Of a DNA stretch of 52,513 nt, positions 1 through 7,523 are shown in pieces (position 1 is the first letter of the stretch; every line of letters begins with the position of its first letter). Source of the DNA: an uncultured Bacteroidia bacterium (lineage in GTDB: Bacteria; Bacteroidota; Bacteroidia; Bacteroidales; F082); assembly GCA_902774365.1 (NCBI GenBank), contig CACYHX010000014.1, forward strand, positions 1-52,513, given 5' to 3'. The notes beneath the pieces are model-generated. The model did not search any database and was not told the DNA's origin. It saw nothing but the letters and a program-made list of their open reading frames with translations. The position numbers and the translations under genes are program-made.

Positions 1-157
1 GACCGGCGACGGCACGAAGGGCCCCGGCGACAACACGCCCATGCTGCCCATCCACAACCAGAACGGCGAGCAGCCCGCTCCCCTCGGCAGCGGTATCGCC
101 CTGCTGACCGCCCTCGGTGCCGGCTATGTCGTGGCGAAGAAGCGTAAGGGAGAATGA
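1..157 (+). CDS. Small exported protein with PAPLGSG-type C-terminal anchor (3' fragment)
   Basis: The reading frame is open from the window edge (codons begin at base 2) to a TGA at 155-157, giving the last 51 residues of a protein. Seen directly: a polar Gly/Asp-rich stretch, a MLPIHNQNG segment, the motif PAPLGSGIA, a short hydrophobic helix rich in Leu, Ala and Gly, and a basic end KKRKGE. The same series of elements ends the 93-aa protein at 2634-2915, so the two are paralogues. The arrangement (short motif, one membrane helix, basic tail) is that of a C-terminal sorting or anchoring signal, but I know of no characterised pathway for it. The start and any signal peptide lie outside the window. 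Function unknown. Confidence 0.75.
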   Translation, partial: TGDGTKGPGDNTPMLPIHNQNGEQPAPLGSGIALLTALGAGYVVAKKRKGE

Positions 158-195
158 CCTAAAGTAAAGTTTTTCTTTTCACTTTTATTAGTGGA

Positions 196-229
196 GAGCC
201 GATGGCACTTGCCATCGGCTCTTTTTTTT
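196..229 (+). terminator. Intrinsic terminator
   Basis: An 11-bp perfect stem (GAGCCGATGGC at 196-206 and its complement at 211-221) closes an ACTT loop and is followed by eight T residues. It lies 38 bases after the stop of the small exported protein and ends its transcript. The T-run overlaps the -33 region of the next promoter. Confidence 0.9.
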
Positions 230-259
230 GCCCTAAGTCACGAAAAATATGTATCTTTG
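227..259 (+). promoter_or_regulatory. Bacteroidota-type promoter for the 366-aa T9SS cargo
   Basis: TATCTTTG at 252-259 matches the -7 consensus TAnnTTTG, and TTTG at 227-230 lies 21 bases upstream as the -33 element. Transcription would start about 20 bases before the ATG at 285. Confidence 0.65.
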
Positions 260-284
260 CAGAAAGAACCTAATGTATTCTACC

Positions 285-1385
285 ATGAAAAAACTACTCC
301 TCTCTCTCATCCTCTGCCTCTTGTCGGCCAGCACCTTCGCCGGCGATATCCTCATCGAAGGCTTCGAATACGGCAACCACGACCTCGAACAACCCGTTGG
401 CTGGCTCAGCGACAACGACGCCTGGCTCAGCGGATACCTCGAGAAAGACCACAACCGCCTCCCGCATTCGGGCAACTGGTACGCCTTCAGCAACGACGAC
501 GACGCGTGGATGTTCATGCCGCTCTTCTTCATCGGCGGTCTGCAATACCGCGTCAACTGCTGGGCCATCGCCGATGGCGACTGCCAGCTCGAAATATGGG
601 CCGGCACCTCCCCTGCCGCCGCCGATATGCACCTACTGCTGCTCAGCACCAGCGTTGGCAGCAACGGCTACCAAAAGCTCTCCAACTACGTTGAGACCAT
701 TCCCGTGAGCTACGAATACATCGGCATACGTGCCCTCACCAGCGGCAACGCCACCTGCCTCACCATCGACGACATCGAAGTCGACATGGTGGAACAATAC
801 CAATTTGAGGCCGAGCCTATCACGGGCGACTCGGCCATGTACCCTGGCACACAAGGCTCGTTCCGTTACCGTGTCCACAACATCGGCTTCGATGCCTTGG
901 ACATCTCCATGCACCCTTCCAACGAGTTCTTCACTGGCTTCACCTGCTCTGCCAACGGCACTACCAGCATGACCTTCCACGCCGAGCCTGACGAGGTGCT
1001 GGAGGTGACCATCACGGCTACGCTACGGCCTGAGATAGAGCCTGGCACCATCTGCTGGCTCGATGTCAACATGACCATCCCCTGCAACTGCAACACGGCC
1101 ATGGTGACGTTCTGGGTGACTCCCATGGAGCTGGAACAAACCACGGAAAACACCACGCCCGAAATCAACGTCTATCCCAATCCCACCGCCGACTACATCA
1201 CCATTGAGGCGGAGGATTTGATAGAGGTGGTGCTCTACGACACAAAAGGAAGAACCCTCGGCAGCATAGCCGCCAAGGGTTCCAAAGCTTATCTAAATCT
1301 CAGCAATTTAAATTCTGGCGTTTATCTCATCTCTGCCAAAACACGTTCCACTTCTTCTTTCGTGAAATCGATCTTGAAGATGTGA
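285..1385 (+). CDS. T9SS-exported adhesin-like protein (366 aa)
   Basis: Begins at the ATG at 285; an in-frame ATG upstream at 249 lies inside the promoter and is rejected. A signal peptide (about residues 1-19, MKKLLLSLILCLL then a small-residue cleavage region) is followed by a jelly-roll-like segment of about 150 residues. This starts ILIEGFE, has many aromatic/Asp positions and ends CLTIDDIEVD, the pattern of the cleaved-adhesin/choice-of-anchor domains of gingipain-type surface proteins. A beta-rich middle domain follows. The last 75 residues are a type A T9SS sorting domain: VYPNPTADYI, VVLYDTKGR, LNLSNLNSGVYLI and a basic end. The protein should cross the outer membrane by T9SS and be released or surface-bound. 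Its last 64 bases overlap the 3' end of the convergent cysteate synthase gene. Ligand unknown. Confidence 0.85.
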   Translation: MKKLLLSLILCLLSASTFAGDILIEGFEYGNHDLEQPVGWLSDNDAWLSGYLEKDHNRLPHSGNWYAFSNDDDAWMFMPLFFIGGLQYRVNCWAIADGDCQLEIWAGTSPAAADMHLLLLSTSVGSNGYQKLSNYVETIPVSYEYIGIRALTSGNATCLTIDDIEVDMVEQYQFEAEPITGDSAMYPGTQGSFRYRVHNIGFDALDISMHPSNEFFTGFTCSANGTTSMTFHAEPDEVLEVTITATLRPEIEPGTICWLDVNMTIPCNCNTAMVTFWVTPMELEQTTENTTPEINVYPNPTADYITIEAEDLIEVVLYDTKGRTLGSIAAKGSKAYLNLSNLNSGVYLISAKTRSTSSFVKSILKM

Positions 1386-2614
1386 TTCGGCCTCAGGTAG
1401 TGAAGCTCATGCTCTGACTGGAAGCGCTTTTCGCCGCCTCCCGTGATGTTGAGCATCACTACGTCGTCGGACTTTACCACACCTTTTTCCACAGCTTGCT
1501 GCAATGAGGCAGTGGCCACGGCTGCGGCATGATAGATGTCGATGCCCTCGGTCTCCTCAAACAAGGCCTTGGCGGCATTGGCTTCGGCATTGCTGACGGC
1601 GAGGATGTCGCCATCGGTGTCCTTCAGCGCATCGTAGAGTCCACCGGCGAGGCCATAGGGTGGCTTACGGTTGGAGAGCACGGGGGCACAGATCTCGGCA
1701 GCGTCCTTACGGGCTTGGTCGGCATCGTAGGGCAACATGGCACGCGAGTCGGCACGCCAGGCGTCGTACATCGGCACGAAAGGCTTGTTTTGCGACACCA
1801 TCAGGCGGGCTTTGTTCGTGCCAAAGCGACCGTCGCCGATGAAGCGCAGGTTGGCTTCCCAAGCGGCGATGGCACCCGTGCCACTACCCACGGCTTGGAA
1901 ATAGAAGTCAGGGGTGCGGCCGATGAAAGTCGTGGCCGACATCATCGTGGTGCTCATGCCGTCGCGACGGGCGATGTTTTTGGCACCGCCTTCAGCGAGG
2001 TAACCCTCCATAGTGCACACCACATTGGAGAGGTTGATGGCATCGAAGTAGTCGCTGCCATGCTCCGTGGTGATGAGTTTCACACAGGGGTTGAGGGGCT
2101 TGTCGAACCACAACGCGTTGATGTTGTCTTGCGACACACAGAGCAGCAGCTTGATGCCGTTGTCGGAGCACACCTTGGCAAAGGCGCGGGCCGTGTTGCC
2201 GGCAGAGGCCACCACCAGCACCTTGTCCTTCAGCTCGTCGCCCAAGCGGGCACAGACCGAATAGGCTTCCATCTCCTTGAAGGAGCAGGTGGTCATGCGG
2301 GCGTCGCGCTCGGGCCACCATCCGTTGAAGGTGATGTAGAGGTTGTGTAATCCCAAACGACGGGCCAGGCCTTCGCTCTTATAGGTAACGGGTTCCGAGG
2401 GGTTCTGCAGCATCTTCTTGATGGGCAGCCAGTCGGCATAGCGATACAAGCCCAAGTCGCGTCCTTCCTTCACGATGAGTTGTTTCTTCTCATACACGGG
2501 ACGCACCATGCTCGGCTTGTCGCACTGTTTGTCGTCGAGGGTCCAGCCTTCGTCGTCAAAAATGCGGCCCGTTGCAACGGTCTGCAACTGGTATTGGGTT
2601 GGAGTAAATGCCAT
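1322..2614 (-). CDS. Cysteate synthase (PLP-dependent, threonine synthase fold)
   Basis: 430 aa, starting at the ATG at 2614; the frame extends upstream to 2836 but that part overlaps the next gene and is not protein-like. Fold-type II PLP enzyme: TTCSFKEMEA supplies the probable Schiff-base lysine (K113), ASAGNT (about 136-141) binds the substrate carboxylate, and VGSGTGA binds the PLP phosphate. The overall sequence agrees with what I remember of the Bacteroidales family annotated as cysteate synthase, rather than with true threonine synthases, which have SFKDR. Family knowledge: these enzymes make L-cysteate from phosphoserine and sulfite; in Bacteroidota cysteate feeds sulfonolipid (capnine) synthesis. 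No acyltransferase or other sulfonolipid gene lies in the window. It is last in a minus-strand series behind the surface-protein genes, 19 bases after the 93-aa gene. Threonine synthase is the main alternative. Confidence 0.75.
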   Translation of the reverse strand: MAFTPTQYQLQTVATGRIFDDEGWTLDDKQCDKPSMVRPVYEKKQLIVKEGRDLGLYRYADWLPIKKMLQNPSEPVTYKSEGLARRLGLHNLYITFNGWWPERDARMTTCSFKEMEAYSVCARLGDELKDKVLVVASAGNTARAFAKVCSDNGIKLLLCVSQDNINALWFDKPLNPCVKLITTEHGSDYFDAINLSNVVCTMEGYLAEGGAKNIARRDGMSTTMMSATTFIGRTPDFYFQAVGSGTGAIAAWEANLRFIGDGRFGTNKARLMVSQNKPFVPMYDAWRADSRAMLPYDADQARKDAAEICAPVLSNRKPPYGLAGGLYDALKDTDGDILAVSNAEANAAKALFEETEGIDIYHAAAVATASLQQAVEKGVVKSDDVVMLNITGGGEKRFQSEHELHYLRPNHIFKIDFTKEEVERVLAEMR

Positions 2615-2633
2615 GGTTGGTAGCTTTAACCCA

Positions 2634-2915
2634 TTATTTCTCATTACGCTTCTTGGCCACAAGGTAAGCGGCGCCAAGGCCCATGAGGACGGCGATGCCG
2701 CTGCCCAGCGGGGCAGGATTGTTCTCTTCGGAGCCGTGAGGCGGCAGCATAGGCATAGCCACGTCTCCACTGCCTGTCTCTTTGGCGTTGAAGTAGATGT
2801 AGCCAGAGGATTGGCCGTACTTGGCGTTGTTGCCACGGTTAAACAAACCGCCGTCGGCGAAAGTGGTGAGACTGATTCCTAAAATGATAGCTGAGGTCAA
2901 AATAAGTTTTTTCAT
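2634..2915 (-). CDS. Small exported protein with PAPLGSG-type C-terminal anchor (93 aa)
   Basis: A cleavable signal peptide (MKKLILTSAIILGISL, cut after about residue 20) precedes a mature segment of only about 70 residues. The middle is Gly/Asn/Tyr-rich (SSGYIYFNAKETGSG), then MPMLPPHGSEEN, the motif NPAPLGSGIA, a helix of about 16 hydrophobic residues and the basic end KKRNEK. The tail matches the fragment at the left edge of the window almost position for position. The gene lies between a giant T9SS cargo gene (56 bases upstream) and cysteate synthase. I do not recognise a characterised family. The tail suggests membrane anchoring or processing by an unidentified sorting enzyme. Confidence 0.8.
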   Translation of the reverse strand: MKKLILTSAIILGISLTTFADGGLFNRGNNAKYGQSSGYIYFNAKETGSGDVAMPMLPPHGSEENNPAPLGSGIAVLMGLGAAYLVAKKRNEK

Positions 2916-2971
2916 TGTTGTATGGTTTTTATTGTTTTATATTCTGTTGATTGGTTGCTCTTTTGGTTGCG

Positions 2972-5900
2972 TCATCTGACGACTATCTTTTGTGATTTGA
3001 TTTCGTTTCCGTTGATCAAGCGCAGGACATATACGCCTTGGGCTTGGTTGATGTTGAGCTCGGCGCTGCCGTTGACGGTCTGGCTGCTAAGCACGCGGCC
3101 CATGAGGTCGACGACTTGCAGGGTGGCGTTGTCGTAATAGCCTGTCACCATCCAGACGCTGCCGTCGTAGTAAGCGAAGTTGTCGTTGCCCAAAGCACCG
3201 TTGGCTTCAAACAGCAGGCGGAAACGTGCGGCGTAGTCGTCTTTGGAGGCCTCGAAGGTATAGCTCGGGGTGGCCAGCAGGTCGACGTCGACGCCCGTCT
3301 TATTATCAATAAGGTGTAGGTAGTCCATCTCGGCGTTCTCGAGGTCAAACTCCAGCGTGAAGGTGCCGTTTTGGGCGGCCTGGAAGTTGATGGGCAGCTC
3401 GCCATGGCACTGGGTGGGCACCACGGCATATTTCTTGCCGCCTTGCGGGATGTAAAGCTGCGAGCCACCCTCGCCGAAGTCGAACTTACCCATCAGGGAG
3501 CCTTCGTTGAAGCGCACGCGGGCCACGTCAACGACCTCATCGTCGTCGCCACTTAGCTTAATGTTGACATACTCTGACTGTGCGACGTTTTGTCCACGGT
3601 TAGAATTCACGAACCAGTACTTATAACCCGCTGAAGGAGCTTGCACGAACACGCCTTCCATGGGATAGACGGGGTTGGTGATGGAAGTGGCAATCAGCTT
3701 CGAGAACTTCTTGCCGTTCTCGGAGACGTCTTTCAGGTAGTAATAGTCGGTGATGGCCGTGCTTTCGCCTTGTCCGGGGTCGATGTTGAGATAGCCACTG
3801 GTCATGTATGGGTTGCCGATGATGTTCCATCCACTCAGAGGCCTATTGGCCACATAAGCCAAATCATCATGAGACACCGAGGCTGTCAGACTACCCGTGA
3901 AGACGATGGTGGTGTTGGCTTTGTTGGCATACAACAGGCCGCCTTGATTGGCACAGACAATGTTATTGTCTTCGTCCTCCACGTTACGCCATTCCATCGT
4001 TTGCGACTGGTCGAAGGCATAAAGGTCGTAATCGCCTACCATCAAGCCTACCGGCGCATGCTCATGGTCAATAGATATGCTACCCACCGGCGACGACAGC
4101 AGGTGCCATCCTGTGCGGACAGTGTCGTAGACATAGCCTTCAATGTCTTTCTTCACCGTGGCTTTGATGCCATCATTGCCGTAGGTCACCTTGAAGTTGG
4201 CGCCGTCTTCGATGATGAAGTTGGCAGCCGTGCTATTGGTCATGTTGTTATTGTTCATATCCAGATAGTAACCGCTGGGGATGATGGAAGGACCGGTGAG
4301 AGTGATGTTGCCCGATGCCGTCTCGTTCCAGAAGACGCGGGTGTAACGCGGAGCGTTGTTGTTGATCACGGCCTGCTTTCTGAAGATTGCCAGACGCGGA
4401 TGGCTGTTCTGGTTGTTCATGTTGCTAGTCGTATAGCTTCTCCAGTCTTGGTTGTTATACACCACCAGATATCTACCGTTGCAATTCATGTTGAACTGCT
4501 CGTTCACGTTCAGGTCTTCGGTAATGGTCCACGACGTGTTGCTGCTGGTGTGGCCTACGCGGACGCCCGTGCTGCTGTTACCGATGATGTAAAGGTGGTT
4601 GGTGTTATTCGCCGTAGAGGTGATCTGCATATCGGATGCCGTACCCGTGAAGTTCCAAGTGAGTTCGCTGAAGTCGTTACCCACAAGCTCGTTGTTGTTG
4701 TTGATGCTGATGCCTAGACTGGTCATACTGTAGGCGGTAGGCGAATTGGACGAGGCGGCGTTCTTGATAGCGTATTTATCGCTGCTCTCAGCGAAGATGA
4801 TGTATTCGCCGTCGACGAACTCATCGACGCTGTTCACTTTTCTATAGACGAAGTCGCTACCTTTGGCATACACGGCATAAAGGGTATCGCTTTCCGTTAT
4901 CGTGTACGGCAAGGTGATGGTCTGGGTGCTGTTTTCCGACAGTGACCAGCCAGCAAAGCCGAAGTCGCCGAAACAGGTGACGCCAGGTGTCTGCGTGGCA
5001 TCCAAATTACCGGTCACCAGCACATTGTTGCTCGGGTCGATGACACCGTTGATGCTGAACTTCACGGTGAAGACGTTGCTCGGCAGCTGATAGTATGAGG
5101 AGTCAGGATTGGAATTAGCGTAAAAATCGCGGGTACCGTAGGCTCTCAGCTTGGTTTGGTTCTCCGACAGGTTGACATAAGTCCAAGTGGTGACGGTCTG
5201 ATAAGCACCGCCATTGAGGCTATAATGTGCTTCCGTGTTAGTGGCGGGGATGATTTGCACTGTAGTGGCGCTTGAGGGGGCTTGAGACGAGCCACGAGGA
5301 GTGATGCTGGGGGATCCAGCCTTTACCGTAGTGCTGATGTCGGTCAAAGCAATCGGGTCGATCTGGTAGTTGGTGACGCCACTGGAATAATAGCCGTTCA
5401 CCAAGCCTTTCACCGTGAAGGGGTCGTTGGCATTGGGAGCAGTCTTGGTGGCATAACCCGTCTGGAAGCGGTCGTGGAAAGCCAAACTGACATTGGTGCC
5501 CGTCAGCGCCCAGTTAGAGATGTTCACATTGTTCAGCTGCACATAGCGCGAGTCGTAGGTGGCGGGAGCGGCAAGGATCTCGTCAACTGTAGCGACGACC
5601 GTGGTGGTGAGATGCATGTCTGTGGTGGTCACGGCATCCACAAACTGGAAGTTCTGGAGCTCGATGATGTCGTGGTAATCGGTATAGGTGCCCTGCAGGT
5701 AACCCGCAGTGAACTTACAAGGTGTCTGGAAAACAGGGGCGCCTGAGCCATAGACGAGGAGTCCTGCGACGGCATCCTGCAGATAGAGGTAGTTGCCCGA
5801 CTGGGCGATGACTTCCACGTTGGCCAGGTTGATGCAGGCCGAGTTTTGGCTGTTGTCGGCAACGAAGGCGGCCTTACTTTCGTGTAGGGTCTGGGCTGCC

Positions 5901-7450
5901 GACGAAAGTACCGTAGCTTCAATGTTCAAGGTGTTATTGGCAGTTCCCGAGGTGGCCTTGACCTGTGTATCAAAGGCGCCTTCCGTGGTAGGCGTATAGG
6001 TCCAGGTGACCACCGTGGGGGCGGCGCCTGCGGCAATCGTCGTCACCGTCGTGCCGTTGACGCTAAAGGTACCGATGCCAGCGGTGGGGTAAGTCTCCAA
6101 GGTGATGTTGCTCGTCAAGTTGGCTTGGCTCACAGTGAAGTTGACGTTCAGCGGGCTGTTGACCACCACATTGCCCAAGTTGACAGAGATGGGCTCGATG
6201 CGAACGGTGGGCACCGTGACATCAAGGGTCTCCCAGATAATCCTGATTTCGGTCAAGTAGATGGTTCCAGAACTGGAACGGAGGCCGATATAAGGATAGG
6301 TGGCATTCAAAGCGGAGATGTCGACTTCGGTGCTGGTGCCCTTCACGATGGAGTCAAGTAAAGTGCCATAGTGGGTGGGGTCGTATAAGTCTGACGTTCC
6401 CGAATAAGGCGTGTCTTTGCCGAACACATAGAGCATGCTCCCGTTGCTGGTGTTGCCGTTCCATGTCACCTTGACCTTCTTGGCTTTCAGGTTATGGGTG
6501 AAGGTGGTGACGATGCCCGAATAGGCGCTGGCGCCCGAGATGCTGGAGTTCATCTGGATACTGTTAGCTGATTTCAACGACTTGCCCTGATACGTGATAC
6601 GGGGATTCTGGCTGTTGGGCAGGTTGAGGGTCCAAGCGTTATAACCCGTGGTGTCGCCGATAGCGTCATTCACGTTGGTGGGAGTAAGCACGTCAACGAA
6701 AAGGTCAGGCGAGGTGGTCCACTGGGCGTACAAAGAGAGTTCATTTACTAGACTAAAGGTCGTGCCAGGTGTGTATGGGGTGCCTGTGCCGTCGGCAGCG
6801 GTGTTCCACGAGTCGAAGACATACTCATCGTAGTCGAAGGGGTTTTGCAACACCGTCATCGTGCTGTTATAGACACCGGTTTCGACGATGGAGTCGCCCA
6901 CGCCGCCATTGGGGTAGTACACAACATGATAGACCGTATTGTCGGGCGTTGAATAGGTCACATCTATCTTGATGACAACCCTTTGACCACTATTGCCCAT
7001 GGTAAGGAGCAGGTCACTCTTCAAGGCGCCCTCCCAACAGGTCACCACGGTATCATTACTGGAAGCTGGGACGGGGTCAACCCAATTGGTACCGGACGGG
7101 ATCGGCGGATTAATAAACTGGCAATAGGTTTTGCCTCCGTTCTTCTTGCACGTAAGCTCTACCTTCGAGATGGAAGCTCCATTCAACGGGGAGATGGTAA
7201 CCGTGTTTTTGGCATACAGCCTGACGTCGTTGTTGTAGTAAGCAGGTGCGTTTCCCCCAAGGCCTTTGGCGAACTGACAACTCACATAGTTGCCAATAGT
7301 GATTGGGGTTGTTACTGTGGTGCCATTAACATAGTGAAGGTCTGCGGCTACCCAAGTAGCGGTCAGGTCCTGGCCTTGCCCCATCAATTGGAGCGCTGAG
7401 CATTGCATCATGAATGCAATGAAACTCAATAGTAAAAATTTCTTTTTCAT
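2972..7450 (-). CDS. Giant multidomain T9SS cargo protein (1492 aa)
   Basis: Start taken at the ATG at 7450, which gives a normal signal peptide (MKKKFLLLSFIAFMM, about 27 residues); ATGs at 7474 and 7513 are possible. Modules in order: an N-terminal beta domain; an InlB B-repeat-like unit (about 175-245, YYPNGGVGDS to LYAQW); a Ser/Asn-rich beta domain; an Ig-like segment; an OB-like domain (about 520-710) resembling domains that pair NYLYLQD with VQLNNV; a chitobiase-C-like unit; a second InlB-like unit ending LYAVYAKG; a domain with EYIIFAES; and a C-terminal block (about 1035-1492) ending in a T9SS type A sorting domain (LQVVDLMGRVLSS, GVYVLRLINGN, KIVVR). No catalytic motif was seen, so it is probably an adhesin or S-layer-like surface protein. 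Its C-terminal block resembles that of its upstream neighbour, indicating duplication. Confidence 0.85.
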   Translation of the reverse strand: MKKKFLLLSFIAFMMQCSALQLMGQGQDLTATWVAADLHYVNGTTVTTPITIGNYVSCQFAKGLGGNAPAYYNNDVRLYAKNTVTISPLNGASISKVELTCKKNGGKTYCQFINPPIPSGTNWVDPVPASSNDTVVTCWEGALKSDLLLTMGNSGQRVVIKIDVTYSTPDNTVYHVVYYPNGGVGDSIVETGVYNSTMTVLQNPFDYDEYVFDSWNTAADGTGTPYTPGTTFSLVNELSLYAQWTTSPDLFVDVLTPTNVNDAIGDTTGYNAWTLNLPNSQNPRITYQGKSLKSANSIQMNSSISGASAYSGIVTTFTHNLKAKKVKVTWNGNTSNGSMLYVFGKDTPYSGTSDLYDPTHYGTLLDSIVKGTSTEVDISALNATYPYIGLRSSSGTIYLTEIRIIWETLDVTVPTVRIEPISVNLGNVVVNSPLNVNFTVSQANLTSNITLETYPTAGIGTFSVNGTTVTTIAAGAAPTVVTWTYTPTTEGAFDTQVKATSGTANNTLNIEATVLSSAAQTLHESKAAFVADNSQNSACINLANVEVIAQSGNYLYLQDAVAGLLVYGSGAPVFQTPCKFTAGYLQGTYTDYHDIIELQNFQFVDAVTTTDMHLTTTVVATVDEILAAPATYDSRYVQLNNVNISNWALTGTNVSLAFHDRFQTGYATKTAPNANDPFTVKGLVNGYYSSGVTNYQIDPIALTDISTTVKAGSPSITPRGSSQAPSSATTVQIIPATNTEAHYSLNGGAYQTVTTWTYVNLSENQTKLRAYGTRDFYANSNPDSSYYQLPSNVFTVKFSINGVIDPSNNVLVTGNLDATQTPGVTCFGDFGFAGWSLSENSTQTITLPYTITESDTLYAVYAKGSDFVYRKVNSVDEFVDGEYIIFAESSDKYAIKNAASSNSPTAYSMTSLGISINNNNELVGNDFSELTWNFTGTASDMQITSTANNTNHLYIIGNSSTGVRVGHTSSNTSWTITEDLNVNEQFNMNCNGRYLVVYNNQDWRSYTTSNMNNQNSHPRLAIFRKQAVINNNAPRYTRVFWNETASGNITLTGPSIIPSGYYLDMNNNNMTNSTAANFIIEDGANFKVTYGNDGIKATVKKDIEGYVYDTVRTGWHLLSSPVGSISIDHEHAPVGLMVGDYDLYAFDQSQTMEWRNVEDEDNNIVCANQGGLLYANKANTTIVFTGSLTASVSHDDLAYVANRPLSGWNIIGNPYMTSGYLNIDPGQGESTAITDYYYLKDVSENGKKFSKLIATSITNPVYPMEGVFVQAPSAGYKYWFVNSNRGQNVAQSEYVNIKLSGDDDEVVDVARVRFNEGSLMGKFDFGEGGSQLYIPQGGKKYAVVPTQCHGELPINFQAAQNGTFTLEFDLENAEMDYLHLIDNKTGVDVDLLATPSYTFEASKDDYAARFRLLFEANGALGNDNFAYYDGSVWMVTGYYDNATLQVVDLMGRVLSSQTVNGSAELNINQAQGVYVLRLINGNEIKSQKIVVR

Positions 7451-7523
7451 ACTTTTTTTGTTGATACTTTTCATAAAATTTGGTTGGTTAAGCTTTTGGA
7501 GTTTGTTTAGCATATATTAGGTT

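Noticed and set aside
2615-2836. 74-codon N-terminal extension of the cysteate synthase frame
   Set aside because: It overlaps the 93-aa exported protein in another frame and has no similarity to the enzyme family; the ATG at 2614 fits the usual length.
3641-4717. 358-codon plus-strand frame opposite the 1492-aa surface protein
   Set aside because: Sequence rich in Val/His/Arg without any motif. The minus-strand gene is continuous with clear modules; similar shadows occur opposite the 2162-aa gene.
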